Notes under the pieces: model-generated | Told to the model about the DNA's origin: nothing | Seen by the model: the letters and a program-made list of their open reading frames with translations, nothing else | The model's database searches: none | Assembly: GCF_006476605.1 (NCBI RefSeq) | Contig: NZ_ML636800.1 | Coordinates: forward strand, 124,001-188,000 | Direction of reading: 5' to 3' | Length of the DNA: 64,000 nt | DNA from: Brucella gallinifaecis | GTDB lineage: Bacteria; Pseudomonadota; Alphaproteobacteria; Rhizobiales; Rhizobiaceae | Translations under genes and position numbers: made by a program | Shown here: positions 44,198 through 53,038 of the stretch, one piece after another | Position numbering within the stretch: the stretch's first letter is position 1 | How the letters are laid out: each line of letters begins with the position of its first letter

Positions 44198-45382
44198 ATG
44201 AAGTCGCCAGCTAAGACAAAAATAAGCTTAAACAGCGTGTTTAAAGTCTTTGGCGATGATCCGAAACTTGCAATGCAAGAATTGCTTGCAGGTAGATCAA
44301 AGGCTGAAATTCACAGCGATCATGGGGCCACAATCGGTGTGGACAACGCGACCTTCGATATTAAAGAAGGTGAAGTATTCGTAATTATGGGCCTCTCAGG
44401 TTCAGGTAAATCCACACTATTGCGCCTGCTTAATAGGCTGATAGAACCAACTTCCGGTTCCATCGAGGTTGATGGTCGTGACATTGTAAAAATGTCCAAG
44501 CGCGAGCTGATTGACCTTCGCCGCCGCGATATGAGCATGGTCTTCCAGTCCTTTGCACTGCTTCCCAATCGTTCTGTGCTCAACAATGCAGCTTTTGGCC
44601 TTGAAGTGGCCGGAATAGGCGAGGCTGAACGACATGAGAATGCGTTGAAAGCCCTTGCAGCGGTCGGCCTTGAGCCTTATGCGCATTCGATGCCTGACCA
44701 ATTGTCCGGTGGTATGAAGCAGCGTGTTGGTCTTGCAAGAGCACTGGCGAGCGAGCCGACCATTCTACTGATGGATGAAGCTTTTTCAGCACTTGACCCG
44801 TTGATCCGCACCGAGATGCAGGATGAACTCAAACGCCTGCAAGCTGAACACAGCCGCACGGTTATTTTCGTCAGTCATGATCTTGATGAAGCCATGCGGA
44901 TTGGTGATCGTATCTGCATCATGCAGCACGGCAAGGTCGTTCAGGTGGGTACGCCAAACGAAATCGTTTCTGCACCTGCGAATGACTATGTGCGCTCATT
45001 CTTCAGCAATGTTAATGTTTCAAGGGTTTTCAAAGCAGCTGATGTGGTGCGCGAAGACGAGTTGATCACTATTGATCCGACGCAATTGTCTTCTGCGCTT
45101 GAACGTCTTGATGCAAGTGGAGTGCCTTATGGCGTGTTGCTGGGTGCGGACCGTATTTATCGCGGTATAGTTACGCGCGATGCTCTCAGTAACGGCAGTT
45201 TCAAGGCTGAAAATGATCAGTTTGATGGGGCAGCGGCAATTCAGGCTGATGCACCGCTTTCGGGACTTCTGATGCGCGTGGCGGAAAGTCCCTGGCCTGT
45301 TCCTGTCACCGACAGGAATAATCGTTATCTTGGTGCAATCAGTAAATCGGCATTGCTTGAAACGCTTGGCCGCGCAGGTTGA
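44198..45382 (+). CDS. proV: Glycine betaine/proline ABC transporter ATP-binding protein
   Basis: A 394-residue ATPase of the ProV/OpuAA class. It has a conserved N-terminal part (SLNSVFKVFGDDPKLAM), Walker A GLSGSGKST, signature LSGGMKQRVGLARALA, Walker B ILLMDEAFSALDP and two C-terminal CBS domains (about residues 280-390) that sense ionic strength in this class. It energises uptake of an osmoprotectant. ATG 44198 is chosen because AAGGA lies 7 bases upstream; a GTG at 44153 in the same frame would add 15 residues. It heads the proVWX operon. Confidence 0.92.
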   Translation: MKSPAKTKISLNSVFKVFGDDPKLAMQELLAGRSKAEIHSDHGATIGVDNATFDIKEGEVFVIMGLSGSGKSTLLRLLNRLIEPTSGSIEVDGRDIVKMSKRELIDLRRRDMSMVFQSFALLPNRSVLNNAAFGLEVAGIGEAERHENALKALAAVGLEPYAHSMPDQLSGGMKQRVGLARALASEPTILLMDEAFSALDPLIRTEMQDELKRLQAEHSRTVIFVSHDLDEAMRIGDRICIMQHGKVVQVGTPNEIVSAPANDYVRSFFSNVNVSRVFKAADVVREDELITIDPTQLSSALERLDASGVPYGVLLGADRIYRGIVTRDALSNGSFKAENDQFDGAAAIQADAPLSGLLMRVAESPWPVPVTDRNNRYLGAISKSALLETLGRAG

Positions 45383-45479
45383 TCTGTGCGCCTTATTTCT
45401 CTCAGGCTTCGGGGTTGATCCCGTCACGGACCATATAAGTCCAGCCATAGGTAACTCGATCTGAAATGGACGGTAAACC

Positions 45480-46397
45480 ATGGATTTTAATTTTAGTATC
45501 GGCGGTGGGGCAGATGTAGTCGTCAACTATATTCTCGATCATTTTACCCCCGCACTCGACATTATCGCAGCTACAATCGGCTTTGTAACAGACAGCATTC
45601 AGAACACGCTTCTTGCTATTCCGCCCTATGGTGGCGTTGCAATTCTTACACTTCTGGCCTTATGGCGTGTAAGCTGGAAGTTTGCAGTCTTTGCTGTTCT
45701 TGCCCTTGCCCTGATAATTCATATGGGGCTGTGGAGCGGCACGATGGAAAGCCTTTCACTTGTTCTGGCTTCCACCATCATTGCGGTTGTAATCGGTATT
45801 CCTCTTGGCATAGCAATGGCCCGCAGTGATGCGGTTGCATCCGTTATTCGCCCGGTTCTTGATCTCATGCAGACAATGCCTGCATTCGTGTATCTTATTC
45901 CGGCTGCTATGTTTTTCGGTCTTGGCGCTGTGCCGGGTACGATTGCAACCGTGATTTTCGCTATGCCACCAGTAGTGCGTCTGACCAATCTCGGTATTCG
46001 CCAGGTAGATGCAGAATTCGTTGAAGCTGGTCTCGCATTCGGTTGCACATCCAGACAATTGCTCTTCAAGGTACAGCTCCCCAATGCAATGCCATCAATC
46101 ATGGCAGGCATGAACCAGACAATCATGCTGTCGCTTTCAATGGTGGTTATCGCCTCGATGATCGGAGCAGGCGGCCTTGGCAATACGGTTCTGACAGGCA
46201 TTCAGCGTCTGGACGTCGGCAAGGGCTTTGAAGGCGGTCTTGCTGTGGTCATTCTGGCGGTCATTCTTGACCGTATCACACAGAGTTTCGGCAAAGGAAA
46301 TTCAGGCGGGGTGCTGGGCTTTTTCAAGAGGCTGTCACTCATAAAAAAGACCGATGGTGAACAATCGTCAGCCTCACTTCGTAATCAACAGGCATAA
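45480..46397 (+). CDS. proW: Glycine betaine/proline ABC transporter permease
   Basis: A 305-residue permease with about six to seven membrane segments. After an amphipathic N-terminal part, it has LSLVLASTIIAVVIGIPLGIAMARSD, the motif MQTMPAFVYLIPAAMFFGLG and the EAA-type loop VEAGLAFGCTSRQLLFKVQLPNAMPSIMAG. These match ProW/OpuAB. It starts 97 bases after proV with GGACGG as ribosome site. C-terminal residues are polar. Confidence 0.93.
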   Translation: MDFNFSIGGGADVVVNYILDHFTPALDIIAATIGFVTDSIQNTLLAIPPYGGVAILTLLALWRVSWKFAVFAVLALALIIHMGLWSGTMESLSLVLASTIIAVVIGIPLGIAMARSDAVASVIRPVLDLMQTMPAFVYLIPAAMFFGLGAVPGTIATVIFAMPPVVRLTNLGIRQVDAEFVEAGLAFGCTSRQLLFKVQLPNAMPSIMAGMNQTIMLSLSMVVIASMIGAGGLGNTVLTGIQRLDVGKGFEGGLAVVILAVILDRITQSFGKGNSGGVLGFFKRLSLIKKTDGEQSSASLRNQQA

Positions 46398-46433
46398 AAA
46401 TAACGGGAACTCTTTCAAATCAAAGGAGAAGTT

Positions 46434-47300
46434 ATGTTAGGTAAACTGACAAAGTTAAGTCTTGCAGCAGTTGTTGCAGGTGGTATGGCTGTTGGATCAG
46501 CTTTCGCGCAGGATAATCAAACGGTGAAAATCGGCTGGGCTCCATGGTCTGATGCTGAGTTCGTTACAAAACTTGCCGCCAAACTGATCGAAGACAATCT
46601 CGGTCAGAAGGTTGAGCTGATACAGACCGATGTGGCACCGCTTTATCAGGGTGTGAGCCGTGGTGATGTTGATGCGATGTTGATGGCATGGTTGCCGGAA
46701 ACGCACGCAGATTATTATAAGCGGGTTGAAGACAAAGTCGAAAACCTTGGACCTCTTTATGAAGGCGCCAAACTGGGCTGGATTGTTCCAGATTACATTC
46801 CTGAAAGTGAAATCAGCTCAATTGAAGATCTGAAAAAGCCGGAAATTCGTGAAAAGCTGAAAGGTGAAATTCAGGGTATTGATCCGGGCGCAGGTCTGAC
46901 CCGTCTTTCAGAAGAGGCGATCAAGAAATATGGGTTGGATTACAAGCTCAATGTATCCAGTGAAGCTGCGATGTTAACGACAGTTGATCGTGCAACGCGT
47001 TCTGATGGATGGTTTGTAGCAACTTCCTGGAGCCCGCACTGGATGTTCGGCAAATACAAGCTTCGCTATATTGCTGATCCAGAAGGTGCCTTGGGCGGCG
47101 CAGAGCATGTGGATGCAATTACGCGCAAGGGTTTCAAGGAAGACAATCCTAAGGCCGCAGCACTGCTTGCCAAAATGAGCATTCCAATTGATGAGCTTGA
47201 AACTGCAATGTTCAATGCTCAGGAAACGTCTTATGAGAAGGCTGTCGACAAATATATTGCCGATCACCCGGAGCGGATTAAGGAATGGCTTGCTGAATAA
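46434..47300 (+). CDS. proX: Glycine betaine/proline-type substrate-binding protein
   Basis: A 288-residue periplasmic binding protein of the OpuAC fold. A signal peptide ends GSAFAQ near residue 24. Aromatic residues that can form the quaternary-amine cage are present in KIGWAPWSDAEF, LMAWLPETH and ATSWSPHWMF. It delivers betaine, proline betaine or choline-like ligands to ProWV. AAGGAGAAGTT precedes ATG. A strong terminator follows the gene. Confidence 0.92.
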   Translation: MLGKLTKLSLAAVVAGGMAVGSAFAQDNQTVKIGWAPWSDAEFVTKLAAKLIEDNLGQKVELIQTDVAPLYQGVSRGDVDAMLMAWLPETHADYYKRVEDKVENLGPLYEGAKLGWIVPDYIPESEISSIEDLKKPEIREKLKGEIQGIDPGAGLTRLSEEAIKKYGLDYKLNVSSEAAMLTTVDRATRSDGWFVATSWSPHWMFGKYKLRYIADPEGALGGAEHVDAITRKGFKEDNPKAAALLAKMSIPIDELETAMFNAQETSYEKAVDKYIADHPERIKEWLAE

Positions 47301-47321
47301 GCAGAGCATCACAAATATGAG

Positions 47322-47349
47322 AAAACCCCGGCGTTTGCTGGGGTTTTTT
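47322..47349 (+). terminator. Rho-independent terminator of proVWX
   Basis: AAAACCCC / GGGGTTTT pair around GGCGTTTGCT, followed by T residues and C. Confidence 0.85.
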
Positions 47350-47367
47350 CATGCTTGCAGAATATAA

Positions 47368-47401
47368 AAGGAGCAGGCTCCTCCCCAAGAACCTGCTCCT
47401 T
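47368..47401 (+). other. Stem-loop with CTCCTCCCC loop
   Basis: AAGGAGCAGG / CCTGCTCCTT form a perfect 10-base-pair stem; the loop starts CTCCTCCCC (47378-47386). The arrangement resembles the anti-Shine-Dalgarno loops of the RNAs at 56493 and 61926, but no T-run follows, because the MITE-like element begins at the stem end. A separate RNA here is unproven. Confidence 0.35.
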
Positions 47402-47670
47402 AGGGTCAGGACCCATTAATTTTATGAGAATGGCATCTGAAATGACAAGATCTGCAAGAAGAGACATGAGGACCGGGGTGGTTCCCCCGGTTGAGCGGCT
47501 CGACGCAGCAGATCGTCACGTCATTTCGATGTCCGAAGGATGTGGCCCATCCGCCCGCCTACTTCGTCGAAAAGGCTTGAAAATGAACCACATTTCCTTC
47601 GCCTTTTCTTATCAAATCCGAACGGATAGCCTCACACCATTCCCGTCAAATTAATGAGTCCTGACCCTAA
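47400..47670. mobile_element. MITE-like element, 271 bp, no intact transposase
   Basis: The ends are inverted repeats of 23 bases with one mismatch: left TTAGGGTCAGGACCCATTAA, right TTAATGAGTCCTGACCCTAA. TA occurs at both outer edges, as expected for a TA target duplication. The inside (about 225 bases) has no intact transposase. It may be a MITE or a deletion derivative of an insertion sequence. A lone copy of the end is at 9668-9684. Confidence 0.7.
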
Positions 47671-47846
47671 TGCATCGCCTCACTGCTGAGGGTCGATGCT
47701 GATTAGCAATAACTAAACATTATCCCAAAAGCGCTATAGCAACTTTAGCGTACAATTATTTTTTTATGCAACTTTATTTTGATATCTGTAAATGGAATTA
47801 TGGTGTTTTTTATCTGGGCTGAGCAAGCTGTCATATTTTGCAGTGT

Positions 47847-48500
47847 TTACTCAAGTCCGCACGCGCGTAGAAACAGAGTAGCTACTTCTTTTTCAATGCG
47901 TTCAAGATCCAGCGGCTCGTCTTTACTGAGCGACATCATGCTGCGGACCTGTGTTTCAAAATCAGCATAATGTTGGGTGACGGCCCAGATGTGCATTTGA
48001 AACAGCAATGGATCGACAGGTTTGATGCGACCATCATCCACCCATGACTGGATGAGCTTCACTGCATTATGGGTTGCAGAAACATGTTTCTTCCAGTGAC
48101 GGCTGAGAAATGGCGCCCCATTGGCAATCTCGGTCGTGAATAGCCGCGAGGCTTTCGGATTCTTCTGGCTATATTTGAGTTTGGCGCGAATATATTGCCG
48201 GATCAGTGTTGCCGGGTCTTCCTCATTGCTAACACCGAGAAAAATATCTTCCCATTCATCAAGGATGAAGATTAGGATATCCTCATAGAGCTCTTCTTTG
48301 CTGGAAATGTAATAATGGAGCTGAGGTTTGGTCAGACCTGCACGCTGGGCAATCCCTTGCGTGGATGCACCCACCAGTCCCTTTTCTGCAAATTCATCGA
48401 TAGCGGCTGTGCGAATAGCACCTTGAATGCGACGCCTGCGGTCAAGAACCCTGTCCCGGCCGGTCAGCTCATTATCGTCATTCTGGTCTTCTATTGTCAT
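47847..48500 (-). CDS. TetR family regulator, RutR-like
   Basis: A 217-residue regulator. The helix-turn-helix lies near residues 25-70 (IRTAAIDEFAEKGLVGASTQGIAQRAGLTKPQLHYYISSKEELY). The C-terminal domain matches RutR/YcdC: IRQYIRAKLKYSQKNPKASRLFTTEIANGAPFL and HIWAVTQHYADFETQV. RutR responds to pyrimidines such as uracil and thymine in E. coli. It is downstream of the minus strand catabolic operon and probably controls it through the near-consensus RutR box at 54706-54721. The N-terminal arm of about 20 residues is polar. Confidence 0.88.
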   Translation of the reverse strand: MTIEDQNDDNELTGRDRVLDRRRRIQGAIRTAAIDEFAEKGLVGASTQGIAQRAGLTKPQLHYYISSKEELYEDILIFILDEWEDIFLGVSNEEDPATLIRQYIRAKLKYSQKNPKASRLFTTEIANGAPFLSRHWKKHVSATHNAVKLIQSWVDDGRIKPVDPLLFQMHIWAVTQHYADFETQVRSMMSLSKDEPLDLERIEKEVATLFLRACGLE

Positions 48501-48593
48501 ATGTACCAGCCGCTATCTAAGCATGTCATGAAAACAAGGAATTACAGCGTGACGAATGTCAGTAATCCATTCGGCATGCTGTAATTCAGGAGC

Positions 48594-49604
48594 TTATTGG
48601 CCCAATTGCTTCTTGATGTCGAGACCCGCGCCCTTGTTAACAAAAGCGTCGGTGGCAACCTTGGTCATGTCCAGCTCATCACCGCTGACGATACCGGATT
48701 TGCGAGCCAGTTCGTAAAACTCTTTTACCCGGTTCATATCAATGGCTCCAATGCCTTTTTCCAGCGTGTCACCGCCGTCGATAAGCTTGAGATCCTTAAG
48801 ACGTGCAAGTTCAGCATCGAGCGTTTCCTTGCTCATATCTGCATTGTCTTTGAGGATCAGCTCATAAGCTTTGCTGTTGTCGCCATAGAGGAAATTGTTC
48901 CAGCCTTCGATAGAGGCCGTTACAAAACGCTGCACGAGATCCGGGTTTTCTTCAATGAGCTGCTGGCGTGTCTCAATGGTGTTGGCATAGGTGTTATAAC
49001 CCTGATCAGCGAGAAGGAAGGTTGTCACCTCTGCACCTTCTTTCTCGGCATAGATAGGCTCGGCAGTGGCATAGGCTTGCTGTACGGTCTTCTTGTCGCT
49101 CAGGAACTGCGCAAGACTATAGCCATAAGGACGAAGCTGTTCGTCCTTGAAGCCAAAATCCTTGACCAGCCAAGGCCAGAATGAGAACTGGCCGTCCTTG
49201 GAAATCAGAATGGTCTGTGCATTGGCAAGCTCTTTGAAATCCTTGTATTCGCCTTTATGCGCCATTAATGCCTGTGGGTCTTTCTGATAGAAAGCCGCGA
49301 CAACGGTCGTTGGGACGCCATTGGCGACATTGTTGAAAGACAAAAGCAGATTGCCAGTCAGCAGAAAGTCGAGACGACCGGCGGCAAGCATTGGACGGTT
49401 GTTGACTTGCGGTCCACCCATTTCGATATTCACATCAAGGCCGTATTTTTCATAAGTGCCATCAGCAACAGCCTGATAGAAGCCGCCGTGACCAGCCTGC
49501 GCCAGCCAGTTGGTGCCAAGTGTTACCTTATCAAGCGCATAGGCCACCTGTGCGGAAAGGCCCATGGAGAGAGCAGCGAGTGCTGTAACGAGTGTCTTTT
49601 TCAT
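48594..49604 (-). CDS. NMT1/THI5-like ABC substrate-binding protein
   Basis: A 336-residue periplasmic binding protein. The signal peptide MKKTLVTALAALSMGLSAQVAYA is cleaved near residue 23. The mature protein starts LDKVTLGTNWLAQAGHGGFYQAVADGTYEKYGLDVNIEMGGPQVN, the NMT1/ThiY pattern. Relatives bind pyrimidine-type ligands, riboflavin or nitrate/taurine-like compounds. It belongs to the importer whose permease is at 52186 and ATPase at 53039, although it is separated from these by two enzyme genes. The ligand is probably a small heterocycle, inferred from neighbours. Confidence 0.9.
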   Translation of the reverse strand: MKKTLVTALAALSMGLSAQVAYALDKVTLGTNWLAQAGHGGFYQAVADGTYEKYGLDVNIEMGGPQVNNRPMLAAGRLDFLLTGNLLLSFNNVANGVPTTVVAAFYQKDPQALMAHKGEYKDFKELANAQTILISKDGQFSFWPWLVKDFGFKDEQLRPYGYSLAQFLSDKKTVQQAYATAEPIYAEKEGAEVTTFLLADQGYNTYANTIETRQQLIEENPDLVQRFVTASIEGWNNFLYGDNSKAYELILKDNADMSKETLDAELARLKDLKLIDGGDTLEKGIGAIDMNRVKEFYELARKSGIVSGDELDMTKVATDAFVNKGAGLDIKKQLGQ

Positions 49605-49619
49605 TTTAGTTCCCCTTAG

Positions 49620-50999
49620 TTAGTCTTTTGCTACCATGTCGGCTGTCCAGCCGCGCGTTTTACCGGGATTGAGCAGACCATAAGGATCGGCCTGTTTTTT
49701 GAATTCGATCTGCACGCTGTCGATCTCCTTCATGCCGCCATCTTCAATAGTGTAGGCGTGAGGATCGTAGATGTCACAGCCGTCTACCTGTTCCAGCTCT
49801 TCGATCAGGCGATACATTTCATCTCGGCCTTCAAAGCGTACAAGCGGCAGGGCGAAAATCTGGACTTCACCTTCAAGACGCGCCATTTCATGATGCATAT
49901 ATTGCTTGTCGCCATAGCGTTCGATCTGACGTGTCACCACATCGATGTCGAATGGTCGCGGATAGGCAACCTGCAAATAGGTCCAGCCCGGCTCTGCTTT
50001 CAGCGCCTGCAACGTGGTGTGATTCCAGCCACATTCATATGCAGGCTGAAGACCGGCTTTGTGAAGCGCATCCAGTGTCATCGAGAAGGAGACCTTGCCG
50101 CCAAATTCAGCGGTAAGTTGCTCGAAACGTGCTACCTCATCGGGAGCAATCATTGCAAAAACGGCGTCCTTGTCAGATGGGAAAAGATCACCAAACTTTG
50201 TGTAAAAGCGTGCAAAGCGACGATCAACCGTGGTCAGAAGATAGCAGTCAAGTTTTTCTTCGAGCGCCTTAAGGCAGAATTTTAACGTTGCTTCGTAACT
50301 ATCGAATAATGCAGCAGTATGTACCCATTCTGTCGCTTTTGTGAGGCCGATTTCAAGTTCAAGAATGATACCATTTGTACCATAAGCATGCTGAACCTTA
50401 TGAATATCAGAACCTTTGAGTTCGATAATTTTTGGCTCGGCCTCAACGGTCAGAACCTTGACCGAATAGACATTGCCATCGTCACGCAACATACCGTGGC
50501 GCAGTGAGCCAATGCCGCCAGAGCCGCCTGAGAAAAATCCGCCAATGGTGGCGATACGACGGGTGGACGGATACATCAGCAGTTCCTGACCGGTTTCACG
50601 CACGGCATCGTCGAGGCGTGAAATACGTGCGCCACCTTCAACGCGAACCTTGCCCGGTTCGATTGCGATAATGCGGTCGATCTTGGTCATATCGAGAATA
50701 ATGCCGCCTTCGAGCGGAACGCACTGGCCATAATTTCCAGTGCCGCCACCGCGAACAGTGATCGGAATGCGAAGCCTTGCGGCAGCGGCGGCTATGCGGC
50801 GCACTTCATCCTGATCTTTTGGAATGACAACCAGATCGCCAAGATAATGACCGATATCCTCCGTCAGGATCGGGCTGTACCAGAAATAGTCGCGGGAGCG
50901 CAGTTCAACCTGTTTGGGGTCGTCATAAATGCGGATGCCTTCTATTTCGGCGCGAAATGCGGCCCAGTCATAGATGCGCTGTGGTGCGGCAGAATTCAT
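49620..50999 (-). CDS. FAD-binding oxidase/dehydrogenase (GlcD/VAO type)
   Basis: A 459-residue flavoprotein. The FAD_binding_4 domain covers about residues 50-220 with VVIPKDQDEVRRIAAAAARLRIPITVRGGGTGNYGQCVPLEGGIILDMTK and GGFFSGGSGGIGSLRHG. The C-terminal part resembles the oxidase C-domain and ends LLNPGKTRGW, a typical tail. It would oxidise a hydroxy acid or similar substrate with FAD. It lies between the amidohydrolase (13 bases) and the binding protein (15 bases) in one operon. The substrate is unknown. Confidence 0.88.
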   Translation of the reverse strand: MNSAAPQRIYDWAAFRAEIEGIRIYDDPKQVELRSRDYFWYSPILTEDIGHYLGDLVVIPKDQDEVRRIAAAAARLRIPITVRGGGTGNYGQCVPLEGGIILDMTKIDRIIAIEPGKVRVEGGARISRLDDAVRETGQELLMYPSTRRIATIGGFFSGGSGGIGSLRHGMLRDDGNVYSVKVLTVEAEPKIIELKGSDIHKVQHAYGTNGIILELEIGLTKATEWVHTAALFDSYEATLKFCLKALEEKLDCYLLTTVDRRFARFYTKFGDLFPSDKDAVFAMIAPDEVARFEQLTAEFGGKVSFSMTLDALHKAGLQPAYECGWNHTTLQALKAEPGWTYLQVAYPRPFDIDVVTRQIERYGDKQYMHHEMARLEGEVQIFALPLVRFEGRDEMYRLIEELEQVDGCDIYDPHAYTIEDGGMKEIDSVQIEFKKQADPYGLLNPGKTRGWTADMVAKD

Positions 51000-51011
51000 G
51001 GGGTTCTCCGA

Positions 51012-52214
51012 TTAAACTGGTTTGCCATCGCGCCAGATGACGCGGCGCGCCTGCGGACGGCTGATAAGGTCGTTAATGTCTGTGGCGTCATGCCAGATAA
51101 AATTCGCAGCCCCACCTGCCGACAGTTCCTTTACGCGGTTGCTTCCAATGAAACGGGCGGGCAGGGTGGTGATACTGTCGAGCCATTCATCCGGCTCAAG
51201 GTGGCAGACCGGGGCTGCGAGGCGTAGAACCGAAAGCGGATCGTAATCGCCATAGGGGTAGAAGGCGTCGCGCACATTATCGGAGCCAAGCATGGTGTCC
51301 ATACCAGCCAGACGCGCTTCTTTAAGCGGTGCTATACCGCGAAGACGGGGCGATTTTCCGCCAAGCCTGTTTTGCAGATAAAGATTGGATGTCGGCAGCG
51401 ATACAAGTGCAGTTCCTGCATCAGCTGCGGCAGTGAGAATGCGTTCCAGTTCTTCGGGTGAACGCAGCGAAAGCGAACAGGCATGACCGCAAAGAACACG
51501 GCCTGCCATATTATGACGCTTGGTTACTGCAACAATCAGCGAGAAACCATCGGCCTCGTGTTCAAGTCCTTCATCGACATGAAAGTCGAGCTTGAGATCA
51601 TGTTTGACTGCGAGGCGAAACATGTCTTCGATCTTGGTTTCAAGATCAGCATTACGATAGAAGAAGGCGCCGAGAACACCATTGTCTTTTGCTACTCTTT
51701 CGGCAATGGCTGCACCTGCATCAGGCACAATATCGCCATGGATAAGAGCCGCAAGCTCGAGATCGATGCGGTCTTTCCATTCCTCGCGCAATTCAACCAG
51801 AATTGGCCATGCGGTCGGTATTTCTGGCATTGTCCAGTCGACATGGGTTCGCATGGCGCCAACGCCTTGAGCATAGGCAGCTGTCAAGCCACCGGTGGCA
51901 CGTGTGCGAATGTCGTCGGCGCTCCAGCTTTCACGGTCGATGTTCATCAGATCAATGGCATCGAACAGACATTCAACTTTGGCGCTGCCACGCTTAGCAA
52001 TGCGGTCAATGGTGAATGTCTTGTCGAGATGCACATGCACATCGGCGAAAAGTGGGGTGATAAAGCCACCATCTGTTGTTTGCGAATTTGTGAATGACAC
52101 AATGCGTCCGCCATCAATGCCAATGTCATAATGACTGCTCATGCCAGCAATGGCGACGCCTTGGAGTCTATCAGCCTTCACAATCTTATCTTTCACGACG
52201 AATCTCGCTTTCAT
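51012..52214 (-). CDS. Cytosine deaminase-like amidohydrolase
   Basis: A 400-residue metal-dependent hydrolase of the CodA-like branch. Metal ligands and active-site residues are suggested by ADVHVHLDKTF, LDFHVDEGLEHE, VLCGHACSLS and MLGSDNVRD, which carry the His pair, His-Asp-Glu, second His and Asp respectively. It likely opens or deaminates a cyclic amide or N-heterocycle. ATG 52214 is chosen; its first 29 bases overlap the permease 3' end. Two residues before it the frame stays open to 52232. Activity on cytosine itself is not implied. Confidence 0.88.
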   Translation of the reverse strand: MKARFVVKDKIVKADRLQGVAIAGMSSHYDIGIDGGRIVSFTNSQTTDGGFITPLFADVHVHLDKTFTIDRIAKRGSAKVECLFDAIDLMNIDRESWSADDIRTRATGGLTAAYAQGVGAMRTHVDWTMPEIPTAWPILVELREEWKDRIDLELAALIHGDIVPDAGAAIAERVAKDNGVLGAFFYRNADLETKIEDMFRLAVKHDLKLDFHVDEGLEHEADGFSLIVAVTKRHNMAGRVLCGHACSLSLRSPEELERILTAAADAGTALVSLPTSNLYLQNRLGGKSPRLRGIAPLKEARLAGMDTMLGSDNVRDAFYPYGDYDPLSVLRLAAPVCHLEPDEWLDSITTLPARFIGSNRVKELSAGGAANFIWHDATDINDLISRPQARRVIWRDGKPV

Positions 52215-53028
52215 GCCAGCGCCCCAATACAAGGCGCGATAGCCAACTTGTGATCAGAAAAATCACAATGCCGAGCAGCGAAACGAGGAAAAGGGCTGCA
52301 AACATGCGTGGGATTTCGTTGCGAAAGCTCGATTCCAGAATGCGTGAGGCAAGGCCTGTGCTTTGGCCAGCACTGCCTGCAACAAATTCTGCCACCACAG
52401 CACCGATCAGCGAAAGACCACCTGCGATCTTCAATGCTGCCATAAAATAAGGCAGGGCACTTGGAGCAAGCAGATAGCGCAGGCGTTGCCATGGCGAAGC
52501 GCGGTAAAGCTTGAAAAGGTCACGCAGATTATGATCCGCACTGCGCAGCCCGATCACCGTGTTTGACAGGATCGGGAAGAAAGCCACAATCCATGCGCAG
52601 ATCAGCAGCGCTGAAAACGTATCACGCACATAGATCAGGATCAGCGGTGCAATGGCAATGACCGGCGTCACCTGCAAAATGACGGCAAATGGAAAGAAAG
52701 CCATTTCGACCGGTCGTGACAGCGCGAAGATCATACCAAGCAAAACGCCGCCGACAATCGCACAGAGCAGCGAAATCAGCGTGAGCTTGATTGTGAACCC
52801 CATCGATTTCATCAGCGACGGGCCGTCTTTTATCAGCGTTTCACCGATGAGCGAGGGGGCTGGGATCAGGTAATGCGGCACATTATAATAGCGCACCAGG
52901 CCTTCCCAGATACCAAGAGCGATAATGATCGCCAGCGTTGGCATAATGATACGCAGATTGCGCTCTCTGCGGGCAAGGCGGTGTTGTTCAGAATTCAGAA
53001 TGGGCAGCTCATTTTGCATCTGGCTCAT
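52186..53028 (-). CDS. ABC transporter permease, SsuC/TauC type
   Basis: A 280-residue permease with about six membrane segments, starting IIMPTLAIIIALGIWEGLVRYY. The EAA-like loop reads LFKLYRASPWQRLRYLLAPSALPYFMAALK. This class partners with NMT1-type binding proteins. ATG 53028 is chosen as it lies 10 bases after the ATPase stop. The frame extends to 53163, but that part overlaps the ATPase gene. Confidence 0.92.
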   Translation of the reverse strand: MSQMQNELPILNSEQHRLARRERNLRIIMPTLAIIIALGIWEGLVRYYNVPHYLIPAPSLIGETLIKDGPSLMKSMGFTIKLTLISLLCAIVGGVLLGMIFALSRPVEMAFFPFAVILQVTPVIAIAPLILIYVRDTFSALLICAWIVAFFPILSNTVIGLRSADHNLRDLFKLYRASPWQRLRYLLAPSALPYFMAALKIAGGLSLIGAVVAEFVAGSAGQSTGLASRILESSFRNEIPRMFAALFLVSLLGIVIFLITSWLSRLVLGRWHESEIRRER

Positions 53029-53038
53029 TTTCCCACCT

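Larger units (their letters stand above)
47350..47846. other. Gene-free region between proX and the TetR gene
   Basis: The region contains a CTCCTCCCC-loop hairpin (47368-47401) and the MITE-like element (47400-47670). Past 47671 it is AT-rich and no gene was recognised. Confidence 0.6.

Noticed and set aside
47355-47654. A 99-codon frame through the MITE-like element
   Set aside because: It begins in the CTCCTCCCC hairpin and crosses the left inverted repeat, and shows no transposase motif; it looks incidental.
48540-48570. TGACGAATGTCA upstream of the TetR gene as a second RutR box
   Set aside because: The half-site spacing and the missing second CC/GG do not match the operator at 54706; probably chance.
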